Assembly (NCBI GenBank): GCA_913061235.1
Contig: CAJXTB010000012.1
Coordinates: 1 to 64,000 of the forward strand
Origin: an uncultured Pseudomonadota bacterium
Lineage (GTDB): Bacteria; Myxococcota_A; UBA796; GCA-2862545
DNA length: 64,000 nt
Direction: 5' to 3'
Positions 1 through 8,591 of this stretch are shown piece after piece. Under the pieces are notes generated by a model. The model saw only the letters and a list, made by a program, of their open reading frames with translations, did not search any database and was not told the DNA's origin. Both the position numbers and the translations under genes were made by a program. The stretch's first letter is position 1. Each line of letters starts with the position of its first letter.

Positions 1-50
1 TACGAGATCATGCCTAGTCTCGTGGGCTCGGAGATGTGTATAAGAGACAG
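1..50. other. Illumina Nextera adapter left on the contig end
   Basis: Bases 17-50 equal the 34-base Nextera Read-2 transposase adapter, including its 19-base mosaic end (32-50). Bases 9-16 (CATGCCTA) match the adapter-orientation form of Nextera i7 index N706, and bases 1-8 (TACGAGAT) are the tail of the P7 primer. All three parts are in the correct library order. The DNA is therefore synthetic and was not trimmed before assembly. The genuine sequence starts at 51, inside a GC-rich Pro/Ala codon run where short-read assemblies often stop. Confidence 0.97.
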
Positions 51-1191
51 CCCCCGGGGGTGGTGGTGGCGTGGGGGCGCTCATTGGTGGGGCTGGACTC
101 GACTTCGCTTCCGACATGGGCGCGGCGGCAGCAACTGGCTTGGACCGTGGTGAGGCAGGGCTGGGTGTCGTGGCCTTTCCGATCGGAAGCTCAGACTCTT
201 TGACGGGAATGCCGGCGATGGGCGCCAAGGCCAACAACACTTCCGGAACCGACGGACGGTCCTCTGGGTATTGGGCCATGACACGATTGAGCACGTCTTG
301 AAGGGCGCTCTTGCCCTCACTGTGTGGCACGGATGCCGGAATCTGTGGCGGTAGTTGGTCGAGTAGTTCTTGGTACGTGGTCGGCAGGTCTGTGCGCTGC
401 GAAAAGCGCACCGGAAGCTCGCCTGTCAGGCAGAACAGAATCAGTCCACCCATCGCGAAGACGTCCGTGGCAGCGGTGGGGTCCGCACCGGAGAACTGCT
501 CGGGTGCAGCATACTCTGGCGTTCCCACGAACATGCCAATGCGGGTCAGCCGGTCGCCAACACCAGCTTGCATCTTTGCAATACCGAAGTCGGCCACCCG
601 AACATGCGGCACCTGCGTGGCGGAGACCGGTTCTTCTAGCAGCACATTGTCTGGCTTGAGGTCGCGGTGAACAACGCCGGCACGGTGAGCCTTGTCCAAC
701 CCGGTCAGAATCTGATGGGCAATAGCGGCTGCAATGCTGGGTCTCACGGGGCCTACGCGCTCGATATGCTCCTGCAGTCCGCCGCCGCGTTCGAAGCGGG
801 TGACCAAGTAGGGCGCATGACCAACGCGGGTCACAAACCCGTGGCAGGCAACGATGTGTGGGTGCGCAAGGGTCTGCAGAATCTGGGCTTCGTTGGCGAG
901 TCGCTGAAGGAATGCGCCCTTGTCGCGTGCGGCAAAGAGAACCTTGATGGCCAGATCGGGGCCGATCGGTGTGTTGTCTGCGTCGAGCTCGCGTGCCTTG
1001 TACGTCAGGCCTGCACCGCCCACGGCGAGGCACTTTTCGATGAGGTAGTGCCGGTCTAGGATGTCACCCTTGTCGAGAACGGTGTCCCAGCCTTCGTCGG
1101 GCTGGCTGGAGCCGCAGGACATGTTGGTACACGCTGGGGGCTCACCGGTGAATGTGGTGAGACATCGTCCGCAATAGTTCGCTGCTGCCAT
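51..1191 (-). CDS. Ser/Thr protein kinase with N-terminal zinc ribbon, 3' end missing
   Basis: About 380 codons are open from the ATG at 1191 to the contig end with no stop, so the C-terminus is lost. Residues 7-26 carry a C-x2-C...C-x4-C zinc-ribbon-like cluster. The kinase domain (about 46-310) has the VAIK-type lysine (LAIKVLF), HRDLKPDN, a DFG (VADFGIAKM) and an APE-type segment (PEYAAPEQF), so it should be active. A Pro/Ala-rich linker follows and continues into the cut end. In this family such a linker usually leads to a membrane helix and a sensor, but none can be seen here. The ATG overlaps the stop of the upstream secreted-protein gene by one base (TAATG), which suggests translational coupling. 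It is the last visible gene of an operon that begins near 5378. Confidence 0.9.
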
Positions 1192-1697
1192 TATTGAGCC
1201 TCATCGAGAAAGCGCGTCGCGGGAAGCACACAGAATCCGTTGGCACTGAGGTCGCCCCACGTTGCACGAACCAAACTCGCGCCGTCACCGTCGCGCGCGT
1301 CTGCCCATCCACATCCATTGTTCGGCCCATTGTCTCGTGCTTGTGCCGGTTCACAGACTGGAAGTCCGCCCACAATGGCTCCCGGCGCTTCACTCTCGAT
1401 GGGACGACAGAGCGTTGCGTGGTCTGCGTCGAACACCACCACCTTGTAGCGTCGCTTTGGCTCACCCTTGCGCTTGCGTAGGCCCAGGTGACGCAGCAAT
1501 CCGCCGATGGTTGCTCGCTCCTGGCTACCAATCCAGCGAGTCACTTCGGAGGTTGGAGTGACCCACAGGTACTGGTTGTTCCCCGCATGTTTGCCGTTGT
1601 GGCTGACCCACACCACGGATGTATTGGACGGAATCGTTGGCGGTTCCGCGGCGCACTCTTGGGCGGACACGAAAGCGGCGAGCAGGAGCCAGGTCAT
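1191..1697 (-). CDS. secreted protein of unknown function
   Basis: A 168-residue protein. The hydrophobic start MTWLLLAAFVSAQEC looks like a signal peptide, with cleavage near the Ala/Gln; a lipobox is not convincing. The body is not a family I recognise. It has a basic patch (LRKRKGEPKRRYKVVVF) and several Cys (CRPIE, VCEPA, NGCGW, GFCVL) that could form disulfides in the periplasm. The start ATG overlaps the nagZ stop by 4 bases (ATGA), and its own stop overlaps the kinase start, so it is embedded in the operon. Its position directly before a kinase gene makes it a candidate partner, but that is inference only. Confidence 0.7.
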   Translation of the reverse strand: MTWLLLAAFVSAQECAAEPPTIPSNTSVVWVSHNGKHAGNNQYLWVTPTSEVTRWIGSQERATIGGLLRHLGLRKRKGEPKRRYKVVVFDADHATLCRPIESEAPGAIVGGLPVCEPAQARDNGPNNGCGWADARDGDGASLVRATWGDLSANGFCVLPATRFLDEAQ

Positions 1698-2806
1698 CGT
1701 TCGCGGACCTGCTGGATTCGCTCGATGAGCTCGCGGTGTTGTCCAATGACGTCCAGGTCAGGCGGCGGTGGAATGGGGCGGCCGTCGGGCAACAGGAACG
1801 CTCGCTTTCGCAGGGCGTTCACCCGTGCGACGGACAGTTCGGTGTTTCGGTGGGCGCCAGGATTGACCTCTTGTGCGCGGACCGTCGCTTCGAAGATTTC
1901 CATCTGTACATCGCGCCGGTCGCAGCACAGCAGCACGTCGACTGTCGCTCGCGTCATGCACATGACCTGTTCCTCGGCGGTGTAGCGCCCACGAACCGCC
2001 TTCATCTCTAGGTCGTCGCTGAAGATGAGGCCGTCGTAGCCGAGTTCTTTGCGAACCAAGCCGTTTATGATGGTCTCGGACATTGTGGCTGGGTACGTCT
2101 CGTCCCATGCTGGGTAGACCACGTGACTGGTCATGAGAGTGGCCACATCGGCGGCAATGGCGGCGCGGAACGGGGGTAGCTCTGTCTGACGCAGGCTGTC
2201 CGCTGAGCGGTCGACCGTTGGCAGTGTGTGGTGGCTGTCCGTGTTGGTGTCGCCGTGGCCCGGGAAGTGTTTGGCGCAGGCCATGACGTGTTCGGCTTGG
2301 TGAGCACGGATGAATGCGGCGACGTGCTCGCCAACGACACCCGGGTCCCGGGAGAAGGAGCGGTCGCCAATGACCGGATTGTCCGGGTTGCTGTCGACGT
2401 CAGCGACGGGGGCGAAGTTGAGGTTGAACCCCATTGCTCTCAGCTCAATCGCCATGGCACGTGAGACGTCTGCGGTCAGGTTCTTCGCCGCGCCAACGGT
2501 ACGCATAGGGGGAAAGCGAGTCGCGGGCTCACGAATGCGCTGAACCCGGCCACCCTCTTGGTCTACTGCCAAGAATGCCGGGTGGCTGTCGGGAACGAGC
2601 GATGCCAGCTCGCGGTTTAGCTCGCGTACCTGCTCGGGCGATTCCACGTTGCGTGCGAACAGGACAAAGCCACTAGGACCAATCTCCCGGACCACTTTGC
2701 GCAAGTCCTCGCTGACTGCGTATCCGTGGAAGCCCACGAAGATGCGCTGTCCGGCGCGGCGCTTGCGTTCGGCAAGGGTAGTCTGCTCGCCTACAGCCCC
2801 GTTCAT
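1694..2806 (-). CDS. nagZ: beta-N-acetylhexosaminidase NagZ (GH3)
   Basis: A 370-residue glycoside hydrolase family 3 protein, the usual single-domain NagZ size. NagZ removes N-acetylglucosamine from anhydromuropeptides in cytoplasmic cell-wall recycling. Signature segments are the GPSGFVLFARNV region, the DQEGGRVQR loop, the family hallmark KHFPGHGDTNTDSHHTLP carrying the general acid/base His, and FSDDLEMKAV carrying the nucleophile Asp. No signal peptide is visible, in keeping with a cytoplasmic enzyme. Its start overlaps the stop of the epimerase gene by 4 bases (ATGA), and its own stop overlaps the next gene the same way. The C-terminal 60 residues, with a PPPPD stretch, are less typical. 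Confidence 0.93.
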   Translation of the reverse strand: MNGAVGEQTTLAERKRRAGQRIFVGFHGYAVSEDLRKVVREIGPSGFVLFARNVESPEQVRELNRELASLVPDSHPAFLAVDQEGGRVQRIREPATRFPPMRTVGAAKNLTADVSRAMAIELRAMGFNLNFAPVADVDSNPDNPVIGDRSFSRDPGVVGEHVAAFIRAHQAEHVMACAKHFPGHGDTNTDSHHTLPTVDRSADSLRQTELPPFRAAIAADVATLMTSHVVYPAWDETYPATMSETIINGLVRKELGYDGLIFSDDLEMKAVRGRYTAEEQVMCMTRATVDVLLCCDRRDVQMEIFEATVRAQEVNPGAHRNTELSVARVNALRKRAFLLPDGRPIPPPPDLDVIGQHRELIERIQQVRER

Positions 2807-3207
2807 GCCGGATGCTCTGCAAGCTCAATGAGAACGCCGCCCGCCGACTTTGGGTGGATGAACGCGATGCGTGTGCCGTGCGCGCCGGGGGAGGGGGTGT
2901 CGCTCAAGAAGCGGTAGCCTAGCCCTTGTAGACGGGTCATTTCCGCTTCAACATCGTCCACGCGGAAGCACAGATGGTGTAGGCCTGGGCCGCGCTTTGC
3001 GAGTGAACTGACCAACGGACCTTCGCCATTGAGCGGGTGAATCAGCTCAATCTGGGTGCCGGAGATGGGTAAGAACGCGGTCTTGGTCTTGGCCGAGATC
3101 ACGTCTTCGGTGCCGGCCAGTTCAATGCCGAAGTCCTTGGCGAATCTTTCGATACCGCCTTCGAAATCGTCAACGGCAATGGCGATGTGGTCGAGTCCCA
3201 GAATCAC
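2803..3207 (-). CDS. mce: methylmalonyl-CoA epimerase (VOC fold)
   Basis: A 134-residue vicinal-oxygen-chelate protein of normal length for methylmalonyl-CoA epimerase. That enzyme interconverts the (R) and (S) forms of methylmalonyl-CoA in propionate and odd-chain fatty-acid metabolism. The metal ligands sit in the expected places: His in LDHIAIAV, Glu in QIELIHPL, His in GLHHLCFRV and the final Glu in VLIELAE. The start is GTG at 3207, chosen because AGGAG lies 6 bases upstream, overlapping the stop of the preceding gene. It overlaps nagZ by 4 bases. No methylmalonyl-CoA mutase is in the window, so the pathway link rests on family knowledge. Confidence 0.9.
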   Translation of the reverse strand: MILGLDHIAIAVDDFEGGIERFAKDFGIELAGTEDVISAKTKTAFLPISGTQIELIHPLNGEGPLVSSLAKRGPGLHHLCFRVDDVEAEMTRLQGLGYRFLSDTPSPGAHGTRIAFIHPKSAGGVLIELAEHPA

Positions 3208-3216
3208 GGTGCGCTC

Positions 3217-3849
3217 CTATGCGTTTGCGACGGACGGATGGGCTTCTTGGAGCCAACGCCACAAGATGAGGTGTGGGTGTCCGGCAGTGACCGGTCGTGC
3301 AATGACGTCGCCAACGACGGGTTCTTCAGCATGCCATGCCGCTTCAGCGATGGAGATTCCGCCCTCTACACCCACTTCAAGAAGCTCGACGACGCACTCG
3401 CGCTGCGTGTCCCAGCGCACGTCACGACCCGGCATGCTGGCGACAAGAACGCCCCACATGGCTCGGGAGATGTTTGCGAGACGGCCCATGGCGTCTGCGC
3501 GCTGGAGCGCTTCGGCTACTCGCTTGCAGTCCTGAACGTCCGCTAGGCGCATCCACAGCTCGCCTCGGGTGACCTTGCCGGTATCTGCCAGGCAGACGTC
3601 CGCGCCGATGAGCAGGGCCAGGTCGTACAAGACTTCGACCATACGGTCGAGCTTGACGGATGCTGGAACTTCCACGTGTGCGCGAAGGATGCTGTCCTCA
3701 CGAAACACGATGGTCACGGGGACGGCGCGTAGGGTCAGCGCCTCGGGTCCTTCTTGGGTGAAGGGTTCTCCGTTCTCCGTCAACCAAGTGGCAACGTCAT
3801 CAATAGGGGTTTGGCTTCCGCTCGTAGGGAAGCTCACAGTGTAGGCCAT
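3217..3849 (-). CDS. unknown cytoplasmic protein
   Basis: A 210-residue soluble protein with no signal peptide or membrane helix, and not a family I recognise. It looks well formed, with alternating strand and helix segments, an LLIGADVCLADTG stretch near the middle and a Trp-rich C-terminus (LILWRWLQEAHP). The ATG at 3849 has GAGGA 4 bases upstream. It lies 18 bases after the DnaC-like gene and 9 bases before the epimerase gene, so it shares their transcript. One could guess at a two-domain chaperone-like fold from the size, but nothing in the sequence proves it. Confidence 0.7.
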   Translation of the reverse strand: MAYTVSFPTSGSQTPIDDVATWLTENGEPFTQEGPEALTLRAVPVTIVFREDSILRAHVEVPASVKLDRMVEVLYDLALLIGADVCLADTGKVTRGELWMRLADVQDCKRVAEALQRADAMGRLANISRAMWGVLVASMPGRDVRWDTQRECVVELLEVGVEGGISIAEAAWHAEEPVVGDVIARPVTAGHPHLILWRWLQEAHPSVANA

Positions 3850-3867
3850 ACAGTCCTCGAATCAACT

Positions 3868-4728
3868 CTATCGCGGTCTGCGTGCTGCGCGGGTGCTGCG
3901 CTGGCGGAAGTCTTCGCCCTTGACTGGAACGAAGTCACACATTTCCTTGATTCGGCTGTACACCCGCTCTCCAAGCCGGTCGGAGAGCATGGGGGCAGTG
4001 GCTTGTGGGCGTGCCAAGTTTGCGTTTGCGAATCCGCTAGCCACACCCGGTGTGTAGTTGGTGGTGCCGAGAAGGGGCGTGTTGGCGTTGTACCGACGGC
4101 TCACGACTTCATCGACAACCGTTCCTTCGAACTCCGTATTCCGACCTTTGCCCAGCTCATCGATTGCAAGAACATCCACGCCGACCAGCTGTTCGAGTAC
4201 GTCAGCAGCACCGGACTTGCGCTCGAAGGCCACCTTGAGGTCTGCGACGAGGTGACTGAACTCGACAAAGCGGGCGCTCACGCCGTGCTCTAGGATCAGC
4301 TCACCAACGAGCGCACAGAGCAGGTGGGTCTTGCCGCGTCCGACGTTTCCATGGAAGACCAAGCCGCGAGTGGGCTCACCGGGACGAAACCGTGTGAGGA
4401 AGTCCATGCCCGCTTGCACGGCCATCATCTGGAGGGGTCCGTCGATCTCAAAATTGGCGAGGCGACTGTTGTAGTGCCGGGCAGGAATGTTGGCGGCTGC
4501 GTACAGACGCATGCGCCGCTGTACGTGCTGGCAGTCGCATCGGCCCTTCGGACCGCGCAAGTCATCTGTGGTGCTGACCCAGCCGGTGTCTCGACACTTG
4601 GGGCACGTCTTCACGCACTCGCAGGCTTGCGCTTCGGCACGCTCTCCGATGGGACGGATGACGAATCCACGCTGGTCACAGTGCGGACATTTGGGCGTTG
4701 CGCCCGGATGGGGGAGGTAGGTGCTCAT
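3868..4728 (-). CDS. DnaC/DnaI-like AAA+ ATPase with N-terminal zinc ribbon
   Basis: A 286-residue protein resembling DnaC/DnaI helicase loaders and IstB-type ATPases. The first 70 residues hold Cys pairs (CPHCDQRG, CECVKTCPKCRDTG, CDCQ) typical of zinc-binding N-termini of this family. The ATPase core has Walker A GNVGRGKTHL and Walker B DVLAIDELGKG. The TTNYTP segment is where sensor 1 is expected, and arginines near DRLGERVYSRI are finger candidates. I placed the start at 4728 (MSTYLPH) because this ATG overlaps the stop of the upstream gene by 4 bases (ATGA); a longer start 45 bases upstream is possible. No transposase is nearby, which argues against IstB. A role in loading replicative helicase is inferred. 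Confidence 0.82.
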   Translation of the reverse strand: MSTYLPHPGATPKCPHCDQRGFVIRPIGERAEAQACECVKTCPKCRDTGWVSTTDDLRGPKGRCDCQHVQRRMRLYAAANIPARHYNSRLANFEIDGPLQMMAVQAGMDFLTRFRPGEPTRGLVFHGNVGRGKTHLLCALVGELILEHGVSARFVEFSHLVADLKVAFERKSGAADVLEQLVGVDVLAIDELGKGRNTEFEGTVVDEVVSRRYNANTPLLGTTNYTPGVASGFANANLARPQATAPMLSDRLGERVYSRIKEMCDFVPVKGEDFRQRSTRAARRPR

Positions 4729-5378
4729 CGCTCGGCGAGTTCCCAGAGAGTGTTGGAGGACAGCCAGGGCCACTGACCTAGGTGCTGTAACCGTGCGTGT
4801 TCCTCGGCTGCGGCCATTACGACTGACTCATCCATTCCCGTGGGTAGGTCGCCCAGGGCCTCAATGGCCCCCTGAATCCTGGAACGACGGTCGTTATCCG
4901 TCAGTTCAGTCCACAGCTGCCCGTAACAAGTACGAAGTAGCTCAAGGCCGTTGTCTACCAAGTCCTGGTCGATGGTCAGGGCGCTCAGTGCGGTGGCGAG
5001 AACCCCAAAGCTGGCCTGTTCGCCGATGTGCCTGTTGAGCAGCATGCACAGAGGAGTGAACGGGTGGACGTCTTCCTCCTGTGACGACAAATCCCCGGAA
5101 TCGATCTCCTGTGGAAGCGCTGACACACCACCTGACGAGACCTTTGCTAAGTGGCGTTTGGCATGGCTCAGCGACAACGGAATTCGGCTTGGCCGTTTGC
5201 GGCGTGCCTCGGCTGCGCGTTCCAACGCCATGCAGATGCGCGGTACAGGCACCTCTTCGTCCAGCCAGCGCAATAAGAGTTGGCCATCTGCGCTCGAGAA
5301 GAATGGGGCTCCACCGCGTAGACTCACCAAGTGAGCCCGAACCTGCTCGGCGGCGTGCTGTCTGGCCTGGTCGTCCAC
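4725..5378 (-). CDS. unknown protein upstream of the DnaC-like gene
   Basis: A 217-residue soluble, largely helical protein, not recognised. It starts at GTG 5378 with GGAG 6 bases upstream. The middle (about residues 80-105) is acidic and Ser-rich, like a linker between two helical domains. Its 4-base overlap with the DnaC-like ATPase gene means the two are almost certainly co-translated. In other genomes helicase loaders are often encoded beside primosome proteins of the DnaD/DnaB type. The two-domain helical layout would fit, but I see no diagnostic motif, so this is a guess. It is the first gene of the minus-strand operon that runs to the contig end. Confidence 0.7.
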   Translation of the reverse strand: MDDQARQHAAEQVRAHLVSLRGGAPFFSSADGQLLLRWLDEEVPVPRICMALERAAEARRKRPSRIPLSLSHAKRHLAKVSSGGVSALPQEIDSGDLSSQEEDVHPFTPLCMLLNRHIGEQASFGVLATALSALTIDQDLVDNGLELLRTCYGQLWTELTDNDRRSRIQGAIEALGDLPTGMDESVVMAAAEEHARLQHLGQWPWLSSNTLWELAER

Positions 5379-5451
5379 TGTTCACTCCGGTTGCACCTGT
5401 ACTGGCTCCGGCCTAGTATCCGCGGCCCCCTTGTCCGACGAGGCCCACCCC

Positions 5452-6654
5452 ATGGCTGCTCTATTTTCCGCCCCTGGTCGCGCCCTCGCACGCGCACTTC
5501 GCCCACTCGCTGTCGCGGCCGTTGTGCTGTCCATTGGTGGCTCGCCTGCGTTTGCGCAAGATGAAGGCGACGACTTCAACTGGGACGAGTCGGATTTTGA
5601 CGACTTGGATGACGCCGGTGGCGATGACGCCGCAGAAGACGAGGCGGTGGATGAGACTCCGACCGATGACACTGGTGCAGACGAGCTCGACTTTGGCGAC
5701 GAAGACGAGATGGGCAGCTTTGAGTTCCTCGACACAGATGACGACTCAGGCGTCGACTTGCTGGGTGGGGAAGAAGAGCCGCAGTTTGACGACAACGCTG
5801 TAGTCTACCGCCGTACCCAAGAGCGCGCGGCCGATATGGCCCCAGAGGAAGAAGTGGAGTTGTGGGAAGCTTACCTGCGGCGCTACGAAAACTCCGCGTT
5901 CGAAGGCCGTATCCGCGACCGTATTGATGTTGTCATCTCCGATCTCTACGGCGAGCAGCTTCAGACCGGTGAAGTGGATGCTCTAGACGAAGAGCTCGAC
6001 TTCTCGCAGGGCTTGAACCTTGAGATCATGAACCCACGTACCACCATTCAGGCGGGCATTGAGCTTGGGTTCCCCGACTACGTCAACCCGTACTTTGGCT
6101 ACGACCACCAGCTGGCGCGCAACTTCTCAGTGGGTGGCTCGCTTCGGCGTCGCTACACGGGTGCGAGCGTCGAAGCCAGCGCTCGCTACGCGATCATCAA
6201 GTCGGTGAAGACCAACACCTTGTTGACTGCTATCGGCACGGTTCACTTCAATGCGGACCCAACCTTTATTGGCTTCCGTCCAATGATTGCGGCAGGCAAG
6301 CGCTTTGCTGACAAGCTCGATGTTCAGGGGCAGCTCGGCAGCGAACTGGAGCTCGGGCAGGGGCCGGTTGGTATGCGTTGGTTCTTCGGTGCCAACGTCA
6401 CCTACCGTGCATCCGACACTGTGGCCGCATTCCTTGAGACCAGCGGTCAGCTGAAGAACATCACCTTCAGCCCACGTCCGTTCAACTTCACGGTGTTCAC
6501 GTTCGGTATGAAGTTCATGCCACAGCCGAAGGGCCTAGACCCGGGACAGCTGCAGTTCAACGTAGGCGCGAACGTTCCATACGCCACGTCGTACTACCGC
6601 TTCCACTTCGGTAGCATCATGCTTCAGGTCAACTACTACCCGAAGAAGCGCTAG
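5452..6654 (+). CDS. exported protein: acidic N-terminal segment plus outer-membrane barrel-like domain
   Basis: From the ATG at 5452 the protein is 400 residues. It has a long basic-hydrophobic signal peptide ending SPAFAQ. About 90 residues of extreme Asp/Glu content follow, then a short helical segment, then about 220 residues of alternating amphipathic strands (TTIQAGIELGF, NFSVGGSLRRRY, ASVEASARYAI) ending HFGSIMLQVNYYPKKR. This pattern suggests an outer-membrane beta-barrel, although the last residue is not the usual Phe. A TTG 21 bases upstream (5431) is an alternative start. The gene is divergent from the DnaC-like operon, with only about 70 bases between. The acidic region may bind cations or basic partners at the surface (inference). 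Confidence 0.75.
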   Translation: MAALFSAPGRALARALRPLAVAAVVLSIGGSPAFAQDEGDDFNWDESDFDDLDDAGGDDAAEDEAVDETPTDDTGADELDFGDEDEMGSFEFLDTDDDSGVDLLGGEEEPQFDDNAVVYRRTQERAADMAPEEEVELWEAYLRRYENSAFEGRIRDRIDVVISDLYGEQLQTGEVDALDEELDFSQGLNLEIMNPRTTIQAGIELGFPDYVNPYFGYDHQLARNFSVGGSLRRRYTGASVEASARYAIIKSVKTNTLLTAIGTVHFNADPTFIGFRPMIAAGKRFADKLDVQGQLGSELELGQGPVGMRWFFGANVTYRASDTVAAFLETSGQLKNITFSPRPFNFTVFTFGMKFMPQPKGLDPGQLQFNVGANVPYATSYYRFHFGSIMLQVNYYPKKR

Positions 6655-6703
6655 AGAGCTGACCGCGGAATCCTCGCTCGAGTAGAGCTTGGCGGCTCGG
6701 GAG

Positions 6704-6841
6704 TTCAGATATCAGATGTCAGAGCGACCGGCTTCGCCGGGCGCGTGCTGCGGCTTTCGTTAGTTTCACGGTGATTGACGTGCTGCAACATACATCGCCG
6801 GCGTCGTGAGACGCCTGCTCTGACTTCTGACTTCTGACATC
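6704..6841. repeat. 138-base element bounded by inverted TCAGA heptad repeats
   Basis: The left arm (6705-6726) has three TCAGA units at 7-base steps. The right arm (6818-6840), read on the opposite strand, also has three TCAGA units at 7-base steps, and both end in TCAGAGC. The arms thus form an imperfect inverted repeat of about 22 bases around roughly 90 bases. Inside is a small hairpin, CCGGC-TTC-GCCGG (6729-6741). The element sits between a plus-strand gene ending at 6654 and a minus-strand gene ending at 6877, where a two-way terminator or a small mobile repeat would fit. There is no T-run and no open frame inside. Confidence 0.55.
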
Positions 6842-6876
6842 CGTTCTGCATCGGATGTCACCGTGCCGACCCAGAG

Positions 6877-8022
6877 TTAGTCTGGAAGGCGACCGCCACC
6901 AATCAGCAGCCGGCGGATTGGGAACGTCTCATGCAGCACGCTTAGGCGGTTGATGAGGTTCGGAATGGCGTCGAAGCGTGCGCGTCCGAGGTCCACAACG
7001 GTGGCGAGACCCCCGTTTCCAACATCTTCTAGGTCACCGATGTAGTGGAAGCGGCCCGAGTCTGCGTCGCCGAAGTCACCGTTGTAGCCGGCGAGGTACC
7101 ACGACCCGATCGCGTCATCGAGGGCCTCTGCCGCACCTTCACTGGGCTCCATCTGAATGATGATGGGCAGCCAGTGCCACGGGCAGCGAGTGCACACCCA
7201 GGTCTCGAAGGACGGGTCTTCCCAGGGGAACAGGATGGACAGCTGTGCGAGCGGCTCAAGACCGTCCACAGCCACAATCATCGGCTCGGCTTCAGAGTAC
7301 ACGCCGGCGACTTCACCCGTGGTCGGGTTCACCAGGTCCACGCGAACCATGGCGTAGGGGCGTGCTCCTTCGGCAAGGATGGGCTTGACTTCGCCGTCCT
7401 CTCCACGAGCCATACGGGAGGCTTCCGCGTACCAGTCGGGCTGGTTGGAGGCGATGTCATCGAAGTAGGACTTGTAGGACGACGCATGGGCTTCGAGGAA
7501 GACGGTAGGCGGCTCGTCGACGTCTAGGAAGGCTTCGATGGCGCCAGCAACCGCGGCGGCCGCCTCGCGTCGCTCATCGTCTAGACCGGGGTGCTCTGCG
7601 AGCGACTTGTACAGCCGGATACCCTCGAGGACTTCGGTGGTGTCGAGCAGTAGCTGGCCGAGCTGCAAGGCAGCGTCTGGGTGCTGCGGAAAGCGAGACA
7701 CTGTCTCACGTAACACTGCTTTGGCTTCCGCTACACGGTCGGTCAGCTGGTAGGCGCTGGCCAGTCCGGTGAAGAAGTGCACCTTCATGTCAGCGTGCTC
7801 GCTGTCCGGGAAGGCGTCCGACAAGGTCTTGGCCTTCTCGAGGTACGGAATGGCTCCGCCAATGTCACCGCGATGCATGTACGCCATTCCCAGCGCATTG
7901 TTCATGTCAGGGCGTTCAGGTGCGATTGCGACGGCTTTCTCAAAGGAAGCAATCGCGGCTTCGTACTGCTGTTCGTTGACTGCAGCGATGCCCGCTTGGG
8001 CGTGTGTGTCGAGATCGGACAT
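6877..8022 (-). CDS. TPR-repeat protein with unknown C-terminal domain
   Basis: From ATG 8022 (MSDLDTHAQ) the protein has 381 residues and no signal peptide. The first 160 residues are tetratricopeptide-like repeats (EQQYEAAIASFEKAVAIAP and similar, with ALGMAYMHRGDIGGAIPYLEKA). TPRs mediate protein-protein contacts. The C-terminal 200 residues are a separate domain with a W-rich, Cys-containing stretch (TWVCTRCPWHWLPIII), not recognised. A start 12 bases upstream (MGFAM) is also possible. It is transcribed alone, with gene-poor DNA on both sides. Confidence 0.75.
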   Translation of the reverse strand: MSDLDTHAQAGIAAVNEQQYEAAIASFEKAVAIAPERPDMNNALGMAYMHRGDIGGAIPYLEKAKTLSDAFPDSEHADMKVHFFTGLASAYQLTDRVAEAKAVLRETVSRFPQHPDAALQLGQLLLDTTEVLEGIRLYKSLAEHPGLDDERREAAAAVAGAIEAFLDVDEPPTVFLEAHASSYKSYFDDIASNQPDWYAEASRMARGEDGEVKPILAEGARPYAMVRVDLVNPTTGEVAGVYSEAEPMIVAVDGLEPLAQLSILFPWEDPSFETWVCTRCPWHWLPIIIQMEPSEGAAEALDDAIGSWYLAGYNGDFGDADSGRFHYIGDLEDVGNGGLATVVDLGRARFDAIPNLINRLSVLHETFPIRRLLIGGGRLPD

Positions 8023-8157
8023 AGCGAACCCCAATGGTTTGAACCGTCGGAGTACACCAGGAAACGATTCAACTCAAGGCGGGGGTGTTCTCCGAGGGCC
8101 GCTGAGTTGTACACGGTGACGTTGATGCCGTACCGCTATTGGGGGACCGCTTGGCGA

Positions 8158-8361
8158 TTACCCAGGTAAATGAAGGGTTGTCGAACGGGCACTCACGTCC
8201 CGCTTCTTGACTCGCTCCGGCAAGAACTTCGTGCAGCCATCACGCGGGAGACAGCCTGCACAGGCGTCGTCGAGGGCAACGAGCCAAGCATCTGCGTCAC
8301 CCTTGTACGTTGGTGTCACATCGATGCAGCAATCGGGCCGGATCTGCTGTGGACCGGGCAC
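8158..8361 (-). CDS. possible small Cys-rich protein (doubtful)
   Basis: An open frame of 67 codons from GTG 8361, lying 26 bases after the stop of the small gene at 8388. The translation has protein-like content (KGDADAWLVALDDACAGC, then DGCTKFLPERVKK) with paired Cys. However, no ribosome binding site precedes the GTG, and the same frame stays open a little upstream without a better start. It could be the end of a longer gene broken by a frameshift, or chance. The rest of 8023-8387 shows nothing I can name. Confidence 0.3.
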   Translation of the reverse strand: MPGPQQIRPDCCIDVTPTYKGDADAWLVALDDACAGCLPRDGCTKFLPERVKKRDVSARSTTLHLPG

Positions 8362-8387
8362 CGTGTGCAGTTGTGACAGGCACCCGT

Positions 8388-8591
8388 CTACTTGGAGGGG
8401 CGAATGGACTCGTTGTTGTTGGAGATGTCGCGGGTGACGAAGTCCAACAGGGTGGTGGACAGATCAATGATTTGTTCGTGCGAGAATCCTTCGCGGCGGA
8501 GTTCCTTGTAGAAGCTCTTCGCCACGATTTGGTTGCGGTTGGTCTCGAGAGTGCGGGGATTGGTCGCGAGCATTCGGGGCTCCGGGTGCAT
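8388..8591 (-). CDS. small conserved-looking helical protein
   Basis: A 67-residue protein. The ATG at 8591 is preceded by GGGAG with an 8-base spacing, which supports both the gene and the start. The core (NQIVAKSFYKELRREGFS, then HEQIIDLSTTLLDFVTRD) reads as two amphipathic helices separated by a turn. I recall similar short proteins as conserved hypotheticals in several bacterial phyla, without a known function. No membrane segment or Cys is present. A regulatory or DNA-binding role would fit the size and charge, but that is inference. Confidence 0.65.
   Translation of the reverse strand: MHPEPRMLATNPRTLETNRNQIVAKSFYKELRREGFSHEQIIDLSTTLLDFVTRDISNNNESIRPSK

Noticed and set aside
317-1033. 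238-codon minus-strand frame inside the first kinase gene
   Set aside because: Same strand but a different frame from the kinase, whose motifs (HRDLKPDN, DFG) are certain. The alternative translation is Arg/Cys-rich nonsense.
3868-4728. DnaC-like ATPase considered as IstB of an insertion sequence or as phage-borne
   Set aside because: No transposase, integrase or phage gene is nearby; the gene is embedded in a housekeeping operon by 4-base overlaps.
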